A stretch of DNA of 64,000 bases from an uncultured Magnetospirillum sp. (GCF_903853455.1 NZ_CAINTR010000144.1:21397-85396); one strand, 5' to 3'; shown: positions 31,046 through 40,637, counted from the stretch's first letter. Numbers and translations are program-made. Notes: a model not told the origin generated them from the sequence alone.

Positions 31046-32795
31046 CTTCCTTGCTCCCCTTGATGGTGATGGATCCGGCTCCCGCCATGACCGGCGAGGG
31101 CGTCACGGTCTTGGGCATCAGCCCCATCAGGGGCGCGATCTGGGCGATCACCCGGCTGACGGCGGGAGCCGCCGTCCAGCCGGCGGTGATGAATCCGTGG
31201 GTCTCCTTGGTGGCCTGCGGCTCGTCGACCATCATCAGGACGGCGTAGCGCGGGGCGTCCATGGGGAAGGCGGCGACGAAGGAGGACAGCACCGACTTCT
31301 TGCGATAGCCGCCGCTGCCGACCTTCTCGGCGGTTCCGGTCTTGCCGCCGACCTCGTATCCGGCCACGTCGGCCTTCTTGCCGGTACCATCGGTGACCAC
31401 CAGGCGCATCAGGCCCCGCATCTGCTCCGAGGTCTTGGGCGAGATGATCCGCATGCCGGGGGTCGGCTCGTCGGGAGCCCGCGCCAGCAGGGTGGGCGGA
31501 TGGTATTCGCCGCCGTTGACCAAGGTGGCGACGCCGGTCAGCAATTGCAAAGGCGTCACCGACAACCCATGACCGAAAGAGATGGTGATGGTGTTGATCT
31601 CGCGCCAGGGATTGGGCACCAGCGGCGCGCCGACTTCCGGCAATTCGATGGAGGGCGGCGCCAGCATGCCGATGCGGGCCATGAAAGCGCGCTGGGTCTC
31701 GGTGCCGGCGTCCAGCGCCATGCGGGCCGAGCCGATATTGGACGAGTGGATCAGGATCTCCGGCACGGTCAGCCAGCGGTTGAGGGCGTGGTCGTCGTGG
31801 ATGGTGTGGTTGGCGAAGACCAGCGGCTTGGTGGCGTCGAAGGTGGAATTGAGGGTGATGCGCCCTGAATCCAGCGCCATGGCGGTGTTGAACAGCTTGA
31901 AGGTGCTGCCCATCTCGTACGACCCCTTGGTCGCCCGGTTGAACATGGCGGGATCGGTGGCGGGCGGCGGATCGTTGGGGTCGAAATCGGGCAGGCTGAC
32001 CATGGCCAGCACTTCGCCGGTGCGCACGTCCATCACCATGCCGGTGCCGCCCACCGCCGAGAACTCCTCCACCGAGCGGGCCAGTTCGTTGCGCACGATG
32101 GTCTGGATGCGGATGTCGATGGCCAGGCCCAGCGGCTCGTGGCTTTCCTTCAGGGCGTTCTCGAACCGCTTCTCGATGCCGGCGACGCCCTTGTTGTCCA
32201 CGTCGGTCATGCCGACCACATGGGACACCAGGTTGCCGTGGGGATAGATGCGGCGCTCGCCCTTTTCGAACAGCAGGCCGGGGATGCCCAGCGCGTTGAC
32301 GTCGTATTGCTGGCGCGGCGTCAGGTTGCGCTTGAGGTAGACGAACTGGCGCGACGACGACAGATGCTCGATGGTCTCTTCCAGGTCGAGTTCGGGCAGC
32401 ACCGCCACCAGCTTGGCGGCGGCCGCTTCCACGTCGACCTTGGCGCCGCGCAGGTCGTCGGGCCGGGCATGCAGCGACACGGTGGGCAGCGACGACGCCA
32501 GCAGCACGCCGCTGCGGTCAGCGATGTCGGCCCGCTCCATCTCCACCCCGTCCTCGTGGGCCTGGGGCGCGACGCTGAAGCGGGCGGGATTGCGGTCGAG
32601 CACCGAGACGTCGATCATGCGCACGCCGATGACCCCGAAGGCGACCAGGAACACCAGCGAGGTGGCGACCAGACGCGAGCGGCCGGTTTCCAGCGCCTGC
32701 ATGCGCACGCCGTCCAGACGCAGGGCGGCGCCGGCCTGGAGGTCGTCGCCGGCATGAAAGCCCGGCCGGTGGCGCTTGGCGGAGAACATGCTCAT
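31029..32795 (-). CDS. ftsI: Septal peptidoglycan transpeptidase FtsI (PBP3)
   Basis: 588 residues. One N-terminal TM helix (about 40-62), PBP dimer/pedestal domain (about 85-240), transpeptidase domain with S297-T-F-K300, S351-S-N353 and K485-T-G. Crosslinks septal peptidoglycan with FtsW. The SD (TTGAGGGGG) for its ATG is contributed by the end of a dispersed hairpin repeat occupying the 100-bp ftsL-ftsI gap, the only sizeable gap in this part of the cluster. Confidence 0.95.
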   Translation of the reverse strand: MSMFSAKRHRPGFHAGDDLQAGAALRLDGVRMQALETGRSRLVATSLVFLVAFGVIGVRMIDVSVLDRNPARFSVAPQAHEDGVEMERADIADRSGVLLASSLPTVSLHARPDDLRGAKVDVEAAAAKLVAVLPELDLEETIEHLSSSRQFVYLKRNLTPRQQYDVNALGIPGLLFEKGERRIYPHGNLVSHVVGMTDVDNKGVAGIEKRFENALKESHEPLGLAIDIRIQTIVRNELARSVEEFSAVGGTGMVMDVRTGEVLAMVSLPDFDPNDPPPATDPAMFNRATKGSYEMGSTFKLFNTAMALDSGRITLNSTFDATKPLVFANHTIHDDHALNRWLTVPEILIHSSNIGSARMALDAGTETQRAFMARIGMLAPPSIELPEVGAPLVPNPWREINTITISFGHGLSVTPLQLLTGVATLVNGGEYHPPTLLARAPDEPTPGMRIISPKTSEQMRGLMRLVVTDGTGKKADVAGYEVGGKTGTAEKVGSGGYRKKSVLSSFVAAFPMDAPRYAVLMMVDEPQATKETHGFITAGWTAAPAVSRVIAQIAPLMGLMPKTVTPSPVMAGAGSITIKGSKEVAAVE

Positions 32796-32802
32796 TGTTC
32801 AG

Positions 32803-32888
32803 CCCCCTCAAGCGCCGGGCGCCCACATCCGTGGGCTTGGCTCCTCCGCTGCGCTCCGGGTCGCTCAACGCTCCCGCGCTCGGCTGAC
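32803..32888 (-). repeat. TGAGGG hairpin element, copy E (before ftsI)
   Basis: Read on the minus strand it ends GCCCAC-ggat-GTGGGC followed by GCCCGGCGCTTGAGGGGG, matching the copy at 55813-55909. The 5' part has diverged. The terminal GAGGGGG stands about 7 bases before the ftsI ATG. Confidence 0.75.
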
Positions 32889-32895
32889 GCCTCGC

Positions 32896-33518
32896 TCATC
32901 GGTTCCCCCCATCGCTTTGGGCCAGAGCCGGTGACGAAATGACAATGGACCGGCTCCCATGAGCCGGCGTGGTGGCAGCCGTTGCGGGGTGAAGCTGCGG
33001 CAACGCCGCGGCCGCCATCGTCGGTGGCGGCGCCGCGTTGGCCAGGGTGCCGCCGCCCGGCTTGACCGGCGGCGGCTTGGCGGTGGAGGGCTTGGACGAT
33101 TCCACCGGGTGCGGCCGGGGCTGGTTGTCCGCCAGCTTGGTCTGCGGCTTGGGCGCCGGCTCGACCGGACGCGCCAGGCCGGCGGGAGGCGACGGCACCA
33201 CGGCCGGACGGGCCGCCGCCAGCATGGTGCCGGCGGGCATGCCGTTGCGCAGGACGCTGTCCAGGGTGGCCACCTGGGCCGGCATCACCGGATGCATGCC
33301 GAGATGCTTTTCCGACAGCGCCCGCAGCCGGGCCGGATCGTTGAGATAGCTCCACTCGGCCCGCAGCACGTGGATGGTTTCCTGATTGCGCTGGATCTCG
33401 GCGGTGAGCTCGTTGAGGTGATGCTCCTGATCCTTGACCTCGTGCTTGACGAAGAACAGGCCGACCCCGATGCAGGCGGCCAGGCAGGCCCACAGGATGG
33501 TGCCGAGGATGCCGCGCG

Positions 33519-33522
<4 letters not shown>
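32896..33522 (-). CDS. ftsL: Cell division protein FtsL with long Pro-rich tail
   Basis: 208 residues from ATG 33522, overlapping the rsmH stop (ATGA). TM helix about 5-25 (LGTILWACLAACIGVGLFFV) followed by a coiled coil (KDQEHHLNELTAEIQRNQETIHVLRAEW), then YLNDPARLRALSEKHLGM, the usual FtsL pattern. The family is normally about 100-130 residues; here a further 100 residues of Pro/Ala-rich, probably disordered periplasmic sequence follow. FtsL joins FtsB and FtsQ to activate FtsWI. Confidence 0.85.
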
Positions 33523-34480
<958 letters not shown>

Positions 34481-34484
<4 letters not shown>

Positions 34485-34948
34485 CCCCCCGCCGGAGTTC
34501 TGGGACGCAGCGGCAGGGTCGGACGGGATTGCAGGGCGCGGGCGCGGATCTCGGCCTCGACCAGCTTGTAGGCCTCGGGCTGCCAGATCTGGAAGGTCTG
34601 GCCCTTGCCGACGAAGGCCACCGTCTCATTGATACCGGCATGGGCCAGGATGTCCTCGGGCAGGACGATGCGGCCCTCGGGGTCCCAGGGCAACTGGCGG
34701 GCGTCGGCGAAGATCAGGGCGGAGAGGTTTTCCTGCTCGGGGCTGAAGGCGTCGAGACTTTGGGCGCCGTCGGACAAGCGCTCCATGAAGTCCATGCCGC
34801 AGCCTTCGACGCAAGCGCCGGTGAACGAGCGATAGGCGACGATCCCCTGGAAGGTCTGTCCGGTCAAGGCAGCACGAAAGGTCGAGGGAACCGACACCCG
34901 GCCCTTCTTGTCGACCTTATTGACGAATGTGGAAAGGAACAGCGCCAC
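34481..34948 (-). CDS. mraZ: Transcriptional regulator MraZ
   Basis: 155 residues from GTG 34948, giving the standard start M-ALFLSTFVNKVDKKGRVSVP; AAGGTGG lies 6 bases upstream. Two SpoVT/AbrB-like swapped-hairpin domains (about 5-55 and 80-125; second has LPWDPEGRIVLPEDILAHAGI). MraZ binds TGGGN repeats in its own promoter and controls the dcw cluster; such repeats are present at 35019-35053. First gene of the cluster. Confidence 0.93.
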
Positions 34949-35018
34949 CCTCGTCCACCTTGTTTCCAATTGCCCGAACCCATCACCGCGACACACTTCG
35001 CCCTTCGGCGCCCTTCGG

Positions 35019-35058
35019 TGGGTACTATTGGGATAACATGGGAAAACATGGGCGTCAA
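35019..35058. promoter_or_regulatory. dcw promoter with MraZ box
   Basis: On the plus strand TGGGN occurs at 35019, 35029, 35039 and 35049, exactly 10 bp apart (5-bp spacers), with a degenerate fifth (TGGAT) at 35059. This is the MraZ-binding pattern described for E. coli. On the minus strand a -35 TTGACG (35053-35058) and a -10-like TATCCC (35030-35035) are 17 bp apart and overlap the box, about 80-110 bp before the mraZ GTG. Bound MraZ would occlude the promoter. Confidence 0.85.
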
Positions 35059-35240
35059 TGGATTCGTATAGTAAAACAGTGGGAAATCAACGCACTCCAG
35101 CAATCCCGCATAGTTTTTATTAAAGTACTCGAGGAAATTGACGCAATGCGTTGATTCTTCGCAAACTTCGCCCATAGCGGCAAAATCTGACCTCGCCGAT
35201 CGTATTGGGGTATACCAAGAACATCGGCAATCTCCCCTCT

Positions 35241-35330
35241 TCGTCATGGCCGGACATGTTCCGGCCATCCACGCGGCCGGCCCACACGGGCGGCGCCCTG
35301 GCCCCCCGGATCAAGTCCGGGGGTGACGAC
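35241..35330. repeat. Two-hairpin alphaproteobacterial dispersed repeat
   Basis: Two inverted repeats: TGGCCGG/CCGGCCA (35247-35267) and CCCCCGGA/TCCGGGGG (35303-35323) separated by a GC-rich spacer. This CGTCATGGCCGG...CCCCCGGATCAAGTCCGGGGGTGACGA pattern is a widespread intergenic repeat type in alphaproteobacterial genomes. Confidence 0.65.
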
Positions 35331-35344
35331 GGGGAGGATGGAGA

Positions 35345-35374
35345 TTCCGCAAGCCCTTTCAAGGGATTGCGGAA
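35345..35374. terminator. Strong hairpin downstream of rnpB
   Basis: TTCCGCAA-x-CCCTT and AAGGG-x-TTGCGGAA pair with a 2-base loop and one mismatch, about 25 bp past the rnpB 3' end. It lacks a U-tract on the minus strand, so it may act as a processing or pausing structure rather than a classic terminator. Confidence 0.5.
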
Positions 35375-35396
35375 GAATAGAGTGGAGATGGACTAT

Positions 35397-35810
<414 letters not shown>

Positions 35811-35871
35811 GGGCGGACTGTGCCCCCGGACGGGGCGGCGCGTCAAGCGCCGTCTCGAAGGGTGAGGACAC

Positions 35872-35904
35872 AAGTAAACATCGGGTAAAACCCTGATGTT
35901 TACT
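35872..35904 (-). terminator. Hairpin directly after cheZ stop
   Basis: AAGTAAACATC and GATGTTTACTT pair around a GGGT...CCC inner stem and A-rich loop, beginning at the cheZ stop codon. A likely terminator for the hemerythrin-cheZ unit, upstream of rnpB. Confidence 0.65.
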
Positions 35905-36636
35905 TCAGCCGAACAGGCTGTCGATTTCAGCCTGGGAAATTCCCTTGTTCTCAAGCTGCGGTCCGTTGAGCAGCTTGGAATCGTCGTCGCGGTGTTCCTC
36001 GAAGATCTTGGGCGAGACGTCGGCGATGTTCTCGGGCCCCCAGATCTCGATCATGGCGTTGATGCGGTCCTCGACGTATTTCAGGGTCTTGACCACCTTG
36101 GTGATGCGCTGGCCGGTAATGTCCTGGAAATTGCAGGCCTCGAAGATGCTGCTGATGGTCTCGTCGATGTCCTCGACCAGACGGCTGACATAGCCGTCGG
36201 CGGCATGCGCCCGGATTTCCTTGCCGATGGCCTCGATCTTTTCCGACGCTTCCAGAATCTGCTCGGTGGCGCGCTCGGTGGACGAGACGATGGCGTCCAG
36301 TTCGAAGGTCACGGCGATCAGGCGGTCGTCGTCGGCTTCCCTGGGCTTCAAGGCGGCGATTTCGGCCTTGGTATGCTCGATGCAGACCGCCAGCGCCCGC
36401 AACTCGGTCTTGAGCATGGACACTTCGGCCGCCCGCTGGGGCGGCGTGTCATCGGACGAATTGCTGGCCTGCGGCGGCGGCGGCGGCGGCTCGCCGCCGG
36501 CGACCAGATGCCTGAGGTCGGCCCGAAGATCGTTGATCGCCTTCAGCACTTCGGCGTTGGAGGTATTCGGCGCAGCCTCGCCCCGCTGCTGCAGACGTTT
36601 GATTTCAGCCGTGAACAACTTGCGTTCGGTTGTCAT
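35905..36636 (-). CDS. cheZ: Chemotaxis protein phosphatase CheZ
   Basis: 243 residues from ATG 36636, which overlaps the hemerythrin stop (ATGA). Dephosphorylates CheY-P. Long helical hairpin (about 75-200) with the catalytic segment IFEACNFQDITGQRITKVV, matching the FQD-TGQ signature of CheZ. C-terminal GISQAEIDSLFG is a CheY-binding-type peptide. A Pro-rich segment (about 72-80) precedes the helices. Coupling to a hemerythrin suggests control of taxis by oxygen. Confidence 0.85.
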   Translation of the reverse strand: MTTERKLFTAEIKRLQQRGEAAPNTSNAEVLKAINDLRADLRHLVAGGEPPPPPPQASNSSDDTPPQRAAEVSMLKTELRALAVCIEHTKAEIAALKPREADDDRLIAVTFELDAIVSSTERATEQILEASEKIEAIGKEIRAHAADGYVSRLVEDIDETISSIFEACNFQDITGQRITKVVKTLKYVEDRINAMIEIWGPENIADVSPKIFEEHRDDDSKLLNGPQLENKGISQAEIDSLFG

Positions 36637-37088
36637 GATTGGATGCCGCCTCTTTCCGCCATCTTCGACGGTCCCGATCCGTCGCTGTCCACCCGTTCCA
36701 CCCACGGCTTATACGAGTTATCCGAAACCAGGATGTGCTCGGTCAACCAATTCTTCAGCAAATCGACGACATCTTGCCCCAATACGCCGCGCTCCCCCGC
36801 CTGATAGCGGTCGCGGACATCGACCACCTGCCGTTCGAGGTCGTGATGTTCGGTGCGATGGCGGTCCAGGTCGGGAAAGCCGGCGGCCTTCATGATCGCC
36901 TCTTCGCGGCGGAAATGATGTCCGACATATTCCGCCAGCACGCCGACGACACTGCCGATCACATCCCGGCTTTGGCCGGTTTCCATGGCGTCGTACAATT
37001 GCGCCATCAGGTCGAGGAGAATGCGATGGTCGGAATCCAAAAGGGTGTTGCCGACCCTGTAGGATTCGTTCCACGCCACCCACGCCAT
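36633..37088 (-). CDS. Bacteriohemerythrin
   Basis: 151 residues from ATG 37088 (GGAGGGG six bases upstream). Four-helix diiron O2-binding protein. All ligands are visible: His21 (DSDH), His58 and Glu62 (HHFRREE), His77 and His81 (DRHRTEHH), His118 and Asp123 (HILVSD). Begins with MAWVAWNESYRVG, typical of bacterial hemerythrins. Translationally coupled to cheZ; likely an oxygen sensor or carrier for aerotaxis, which would suit a microaerophile. Confidence 0.92.
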   Translation of the reverse strand: MAWVAWNESYRVGNTLLDSDHRILLDLMAQLYDAMETGQSRDVIGSVVGVLAEYVGHHFRREEAIMKAAGFPDLDRHRTEHHDLERQVVDVRDRYQAGERGVLGQDVVDLLKNWLTEHILVSDNSYKPWVERVDSDGSGPSKMAERGGIQS

Positions 37089-37123
37089 CCCGTGCCCCTC
37101 CACGCCGACCGCCCCGTTGATTC

Positions 37124-37151
37124 AATATACCGGAGCCCCGCCACGGCACAA
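37124..37151 (-). promoter_or_regulatory. Candidate promoter for hemerythrin-cheZ
   Basis: Minus strand -35 TTGTGC (37146-37151) and -10 TATATT (37124-37129), 16 bp apart, about 36 bp before the start codon, within the divergent spacer. Confidence 0.45.
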
Positions 37152-37198
37152 GCGCGGAGGCTCGCGGCACCGCCGGGGTTGGAGTAAGCTGCGGAATC

Positions 37199-38236
37199 AT
37201 GACACAGACGCTGCGGCTCGCCACCTTCAACCTGGAAAACCTGGATGACCGCCCCCAGGGCGCCATCGATTTCGACGACCGCCTCGCGGTCCTGCGGCCG
37301 CAGCTTCAGCGCCTGCGCGCCGACGTGCTGTGCCTGCAGGAGGTCAACACCCATCCCTCCGTCAAAAGCGGCCCCCGGCTGTTCCTGGCGCTGGACCGCC
37401 TGCTGGAGGGAACCGAGTACGAGAGCTGGCATCGGGTGACCAGCCTCAACCGGGGCGGCAAGCACCCGGCCGACAAGCACAACCTGGTCATCCTCTCCCG
37501 GCTGCCGCTCTTGTCCCACGACCAGGTCTGGCACGACCTGGTGGCGCCCTGCACCTGGCGGCCGACCCATTCGCAACCGCCCCCCGAGGCGCCGGAGCCG
37601 GTGGAATGGGACCGGCCGGTCCTGCACGCGGTCCTGCGATTGCCCGACGACCGGCGGCTGCATGTGGTCAACGTCCATCTGCGGGCGCCGCGAGCGGTGT
37701 GGCTGGCGGGGCAGAAGGAACGCTTCGGCCGCTGGCTGTCGGTGGGCGGCTGGGCCGAGGGCTATTTCCTGGCCGCCGTCAAGCAGGCGGGCCAGGCGCT
37801 GGAGGTCCGGCTGCTGGTCGAGCGCATCCTCGACGCCGAGCCCGACGCCCTGATCACCGTCTGCGGCGACTTCAACGCTTCCGACCGCGAAGCCTCGCTG
37901 CGCATCATCCGCGGCGACGAGGAGGACACCGGCAACGGCCATCTGGCCATGCGCATGCTGGTGCCGGCCGAACGCACCCTGCCCGAGGCGGTTCGCTTTT
38001 CGGTCATCCACCATGGGCGGCCGGTGATGCTGGACCACATCTTGATGTCGCGGCCGCTGCTGGGGTGGTATCGGGGCGTCGAGATCCACAACGAATCCCT
38101 GGGCGACGAACTGGTTTCGCCCGCCACCATCCACGGCACCCCGGAAAGCTATCACGCTCCCATGGTGGCGGAATTCGCCGTGCCCGACGACGACGCCACC
38201 TTGGCGGTTGGCGCGTCGGCGGAGGTGAAGCTATAG
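37199..38236 (+). CDS. Endonuclease/exonuclease/phosphatase-family protein
   Basis: 345 residues, no signal peptide. EEP (DNase I-like) metal-dependent hydrolase fold: ATFNLENL, LCLQEVN (catalytic Glu), VNVHLRAPR, VCGDFNASD and LDHILMS, ending SYHAPMVAEF where the usual SDH histidine is provided by SYH. The substrate (DNA, RNA or phospholipid head group) cannot be told. Separate from the channel gene by 20 bp, so possibly cotranscribed. Confidence 0.85.
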   Translation: MTQTLRLATFNLENLDDRPQGAIDFDDRLAVLRPQLQRLRADVLCLQEVNTHPSVKSGPRLFLALDRLLEGTEYESWHRVTSLNRGGKHPADKHNLVILSRLPLLSHDQVWHDLVAPCTWRPTHSQPPPEAPEPVEWDRPVLHAVLRLPDDRRLHVVNVHLRAPRAVWLAGQKERFGRWLSVGGWAEGYFLAAVKQAGQALEVRLLVERILDAEPDALITVCGDFNASDREASLRIIRGDEEDTGNGHLAMRMLVPAERTLPEAVRFSVIHHGRPVMLDHILMSRPLLGWYRGVEIHNESLGDELVSPATIHGTPESYHAPMVAEFAVPDDDATLAVGASAEVKL

Positions 38237-38256
38237 TGGCCGGAAGGGGGAGCCGG

Positions 38257-39441
38257 ATGACCGAGTGGCTGAAGGGATTGATCGTCGAGGGGCCGTTTCC
38301 GCCGAAGCGGGCGGTGGCGTTTCGCTCGGCCCTGATCACCTGCATCGTCCTGTCCACCGCCATCGCCATGATCGACACGGTCCCCGGCGTCTGGGCTCCC
38401 CACGAGGGAGCGGTCCAGGCCGTCGGCGCCGTGCTGCTGGCGGTGCTGAGCGCCGACTATGCGTTGCGGCTGGTGGTGGCCGGCCTCAGTCCGGGGGAGG
38501 ACGAATCGGCCGGCAAGGCGGTGCTGCGCTATGCGCTGAGCCCCTACGGCATCTTCGACTTCGTGGCGGTAGTGCCGTTCCTGCTGGGCGAGATCTTCAA
38601 CCTGCCCCGCGACGGCGAGACCGTGTTCGGGATCCTGCGCTTCCTCAAGCTGGCCCGCTACTCGCCGGCCTTGGAAACCCTGGGCGTGGTGGTCCTGCAC
38701 GAATTGCGGCCGCTGCTGGCGGCGCTGTTCATCATGCTGATCCTGGCGATCTCGGCGTCCACCATGCTGTATTTCGCCGAGCGGAGCATCAATCCCGGCT
38801 TCGCCTCGGTGCCCAACGCCATGTGGTGGGCCATCGTCACCCTGTCCACCGTCGGCTATGGCGACGTCACGCCGGTCACCGTGCTGGGCAAGATGCTGGG
38901 CAGCGTGGTGGCGGTACTGGGCCTGTGCATGTTCGCGCTGCCGGCCTCGATCCTGGCCTCGGGCTTCTCCGAGGAGATGAAGCGCCAGAACTTCGTCTCC
39001 ACCTGGCATCTGGTCGCCAAGGTGCCGTTCTTCACCAAGCTGCAAGCCAGCCAGATCGCCGAGATCGCCGGCCTGCTGAAACTCAGCCGCGCCATCAAGG
39101 GCGAGGTGCTGATGCGCGAGGGCGACACCGGCGAGTGCATGTATTTCATCGTCAGCGGCCAGGTCGAGGTCAAGGGCAAGGCCGGCACCTTCATCCTCAA
39201 GACCGGCGACTTCTTCGGCGAGATCGCCCTGATCGAACGCTGTCCCCGCACCGCCACCGTCAAGGCCGTCAGCCGCTGCCAGCTGCTGATCCTGGATGCG
39301 CGCGACTTCCACAAATTCGTCGCCCACGACCACGCCCTGCTGGAAGTGATCTGGGAGACGGCACGGCAACGCATGGCCATGGACAACATCCCCACCTCCC
39401 ATGACCACCCGCCAGGGCACCCGCCGGGGCCGAAGGCGTGA
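38257..39441 (+). CDS. Cyclic-nucleotide-gated K+ channel, MloK1 type
   Basis: 394 residues from ATG 38257 (GGAAGGGGGAG upstream). Six TM helices (about 22-245) with pore helix and selectivity filter TVGYGD (198-203), a short voltage-sensor-like S4 (RFLKLARYS, few charges), C-linker (LASGFSEEMKRQNF), and C-terminal cyclic-nucleotide-binding domain (about 258-375) with GDFFGEIALIERCPRTATVKA; Arg331 would bind the cyclic phosphate. Length and order match the short-linker prokaryotic CNG channels (MloK1, and the characterised Magnetospirillum channel). Ligand likely cAMP, by family. Confidence 0.9.
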   Translation: MTEWLKGLIVEGPFPPKRAVAFRSALITCIVLSTAIAMIDTVPGVWAPHEGAVQAVGAVLLAVLSADYALRLVVAGLSPGEDESAGKAVLRYALSPYGIFDFVAVVPFLLGEIFNLPRDGETVFGILRFLKLARYSPALETLGVVVLHELRPLLAALFIMLILAISASTMLYFAERSINPGFASVPNAMWWAIVTLSTVGYGDVTPVTVLGKMLGSVVAVLGLCMFALPASILASGFSEEMKRQNFVSTWHLVAKVPFFTKLQASQIAEIAGLLKLSRAIKGEVLMREGDTGECMYFIVSGQVEVKGKAGTFILKTGDFFGEIALIERCPRTATVKAVSRCQLLILDARDFHKFVAHDHALLEVIWETARQRMAMDNIPTSHDHPPGHPPGPKA

Positions 39442-39782
39442 GCGAACCCCGCCTGAAGGCCAAGCTGTGGGTGCATGCGGTGATCCGCCAGTGCGGCGTG
39501 TTCGGCATTCCGGCCATGGTGGTGAAAAAGGGCGACGAGGACGCCGGCGCCGTCCTGGTCAAGCTCAACCGCGGCGCCGCCGGCTGCGAGGTCTTCACCC
39601 AGGTGCGCGACGGCACCGGCGAGCCGGCCTGGCTGCGCGCCACCGGGCCGGAGCCGGTGGAAGAAAGCAAGGCCGACGCCTACATCAATCGCCAGCGCGA
39701 CTTCGACTGCGACCTGTGGGTGCTGGAGATCGAGGACCGCGAGGGCCGCATCCCCTTCCTCGACCGGGTGCTGAAAGGGTAA
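39438..39782 (+). CDS. DUF1491 family protein
   Basis: 114 residues, GTG start overlapping the channel stop (GTGA). Matches the small alphaproteobacterial DUF1491 family: RLKAKLWVHAVIRQCG, GAVLVKLNR, WLRATGPEPVEESKADAYI, and CDLWVLEIEDREGR. Cytoplasmic, function unknown. Translational coupling to the channel gene is visible, but the biological link is unknown. Confidence 0.75.
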   Translation: MSEPRLKAKLWVHAVIRQCGVFGIPAMVVKKGDEDAGAVLVKLNRGAAGCEVFTQVRDGTGEPAWLRATGPEPVEESKADAYINRQRDFDCDLWVLEIEDREGRIPFLDRVLKG

Positions 39783-39821
39783 GACCGCGCCCCGGCAAGG
39801 CGGACTGCCGAGGCGCGGTCT
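39782..39821. terminator. Bidirectional hairpin terminator
   Basis: AGACCGCGCC-C-CGGCA pairs with TGCCG-A-GGCGCGGTCT around an 8-base loop, placed between the DUF1491 gene and a convergent small gene. Weakly T-rich sequence follows. Confidence 0.7.
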
Positions 39822-39826
39822 AATCT

Positions 39827-40045
39827 CTATTCGGGAGCAGGGCCGCTGAAGAAATCATAGGCGGCTCTCGGCATGTCACTCCGCAGCCTCTCACGGCCAT
39901 CGACGGTCACATAGAAGCAACTGTCGGAACGGGAGTAATGTATCTCCTTCAGCGCACCGGAATTTGACTTGCATGCGGCAATGGCGACGTTTCCATTGTG
40001 TTTTCCGTTGCGGAAGGCATCAATAATACTCTCGCGGTCGATCAT
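39827..40045 (-). CDS. Small hypothetical protein (72 aa)
   Basis: Start ATG 40045 is set by GGGAAGGGGAAA 6-7 bases upstream. Sequence begins MIDRESIIDAFRNGKHNGNVAIAAC and contains SRSDSCFYVTVDGRERLRSDMPRAAYDFF; two cysteines, no signal or TM. No family recognised. Convergent with DUF1491, divergent from ridA-like. Confidence 0.55.
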   Translation of the reverse strand: MIDRESIIDAFRNGKHNGNVAIAACKSNSGALKEIHYSRSDSCFYVTVDGRERLRSDMPRAAYDFFSGPAPE

Positions 40046-40195
40046 GACGTTTTCCCCTTCCCTGGCGGTCGCGGGATCCCCCTTCGCTCCCAGGAATACC
40101 CGCGCCGCTGGGACCAGGGGGTGAAAAGACGGTGACAATCCGGTGACTGGACCGGAGAGGCCGGTCTTCCATGACGGGATGGCGCCACCGCCCTA

Positions 40196-40223
40196 TTGCC
40201 TCGGATGGGAAATGCGCTATGAA
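40196..40223 (+). promoter_or_regulatory. Candidate promoter for the RidA-like gene
   Basis: -35 TTGCCT (40196-40201) and -10 TATGAA (40218-40223), 16-bp spacer, 39 bp before the ATG. Confidence 0.4.
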
Positions 40224-40262
40224 ACGTGTCGTTCCGATTTTCTCTGACAAGGATCGTCGTCC

Positions 40263-40637
40263 ATGACCCGTCACCTGATTTCCTCCGGTTCGTCGTTCGA
40301 AGAAGTCGCCGGCTATTCCCGCGCGGTTCAGCAGGACCCCTGGGTGTTCGTCTCCGGCACATCGGGCTTCAAGGACGGCCAGATCGCCGACGGCGTGGTC
40401 GCCCAGGCCGAGCAGTGCATCGCCACCATCGCGGCGGCGCTGGAACAGGCCGGCGCCGGGTTGAAGGACGTGGTCCGGGTCAAGGCCTACATCACCGAAG
40501 CCGCCTTCTTCGAGCAGATCGCGCCGGTGCTGGGCAAGGCCTTCAAGGGCATCCGCCCGGCCAACACCACCATCGTCTGCGGTCTGGTCGATCCCCGTAT
40601 GAAGGTGGAGATCGAAGTCACCGCCCTGAAAGGGTAA
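40263..40637 (+). CDS. Rid (YjgF/YER057c/UK114) family protein
   Basis: 124 residues, trimeric Rid fold: VFVSGTSGFKDGQI, AQAEQCIATIAAALEQAGAGLKDVVRVKAYIT, and RPANTTIVCGLVDPRMKVEIEVTAL. True RidA enamine/imine deaminases carry Arg in the RPARS-type position; here it is Asn (PANTT), so this is probably one of the non-deaminase Rid subgroups. Function therefore uncertain. Confidence 0.85.
   Translation: MTRHLISSGSSFEEVAGYSRAVQQDPWVFVSGTSGFKDGQIADGVVAQAEQCIATIAAALEQAGAGLKDVVRVKAYITEAAFFEQIAPVLGKAFKGIRPANTTIVCGLVDPRMKVEIEVTALKG

Larger units (their letters stand above)
34949..35396. other. Non-coding region between mraZ and rnpB
   Basis: Holds the mraZ leader, the MraZ box/promoter (35019-35058), an AT-richer stretch (35060-35150) with a small palindrome ACGCA-A-TGCGT near 35133, the two-hairpin repeat at 35241-35330, and the hairpin at 35345-35374. 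No convincing gene was seen in it. Confidence 0.7.

Noticed and set aside
35241..35330. CRISPR-like array near rnpB
   Set aside because: Only two different inverted repeats are present, with no direct repeats or regular spacers.
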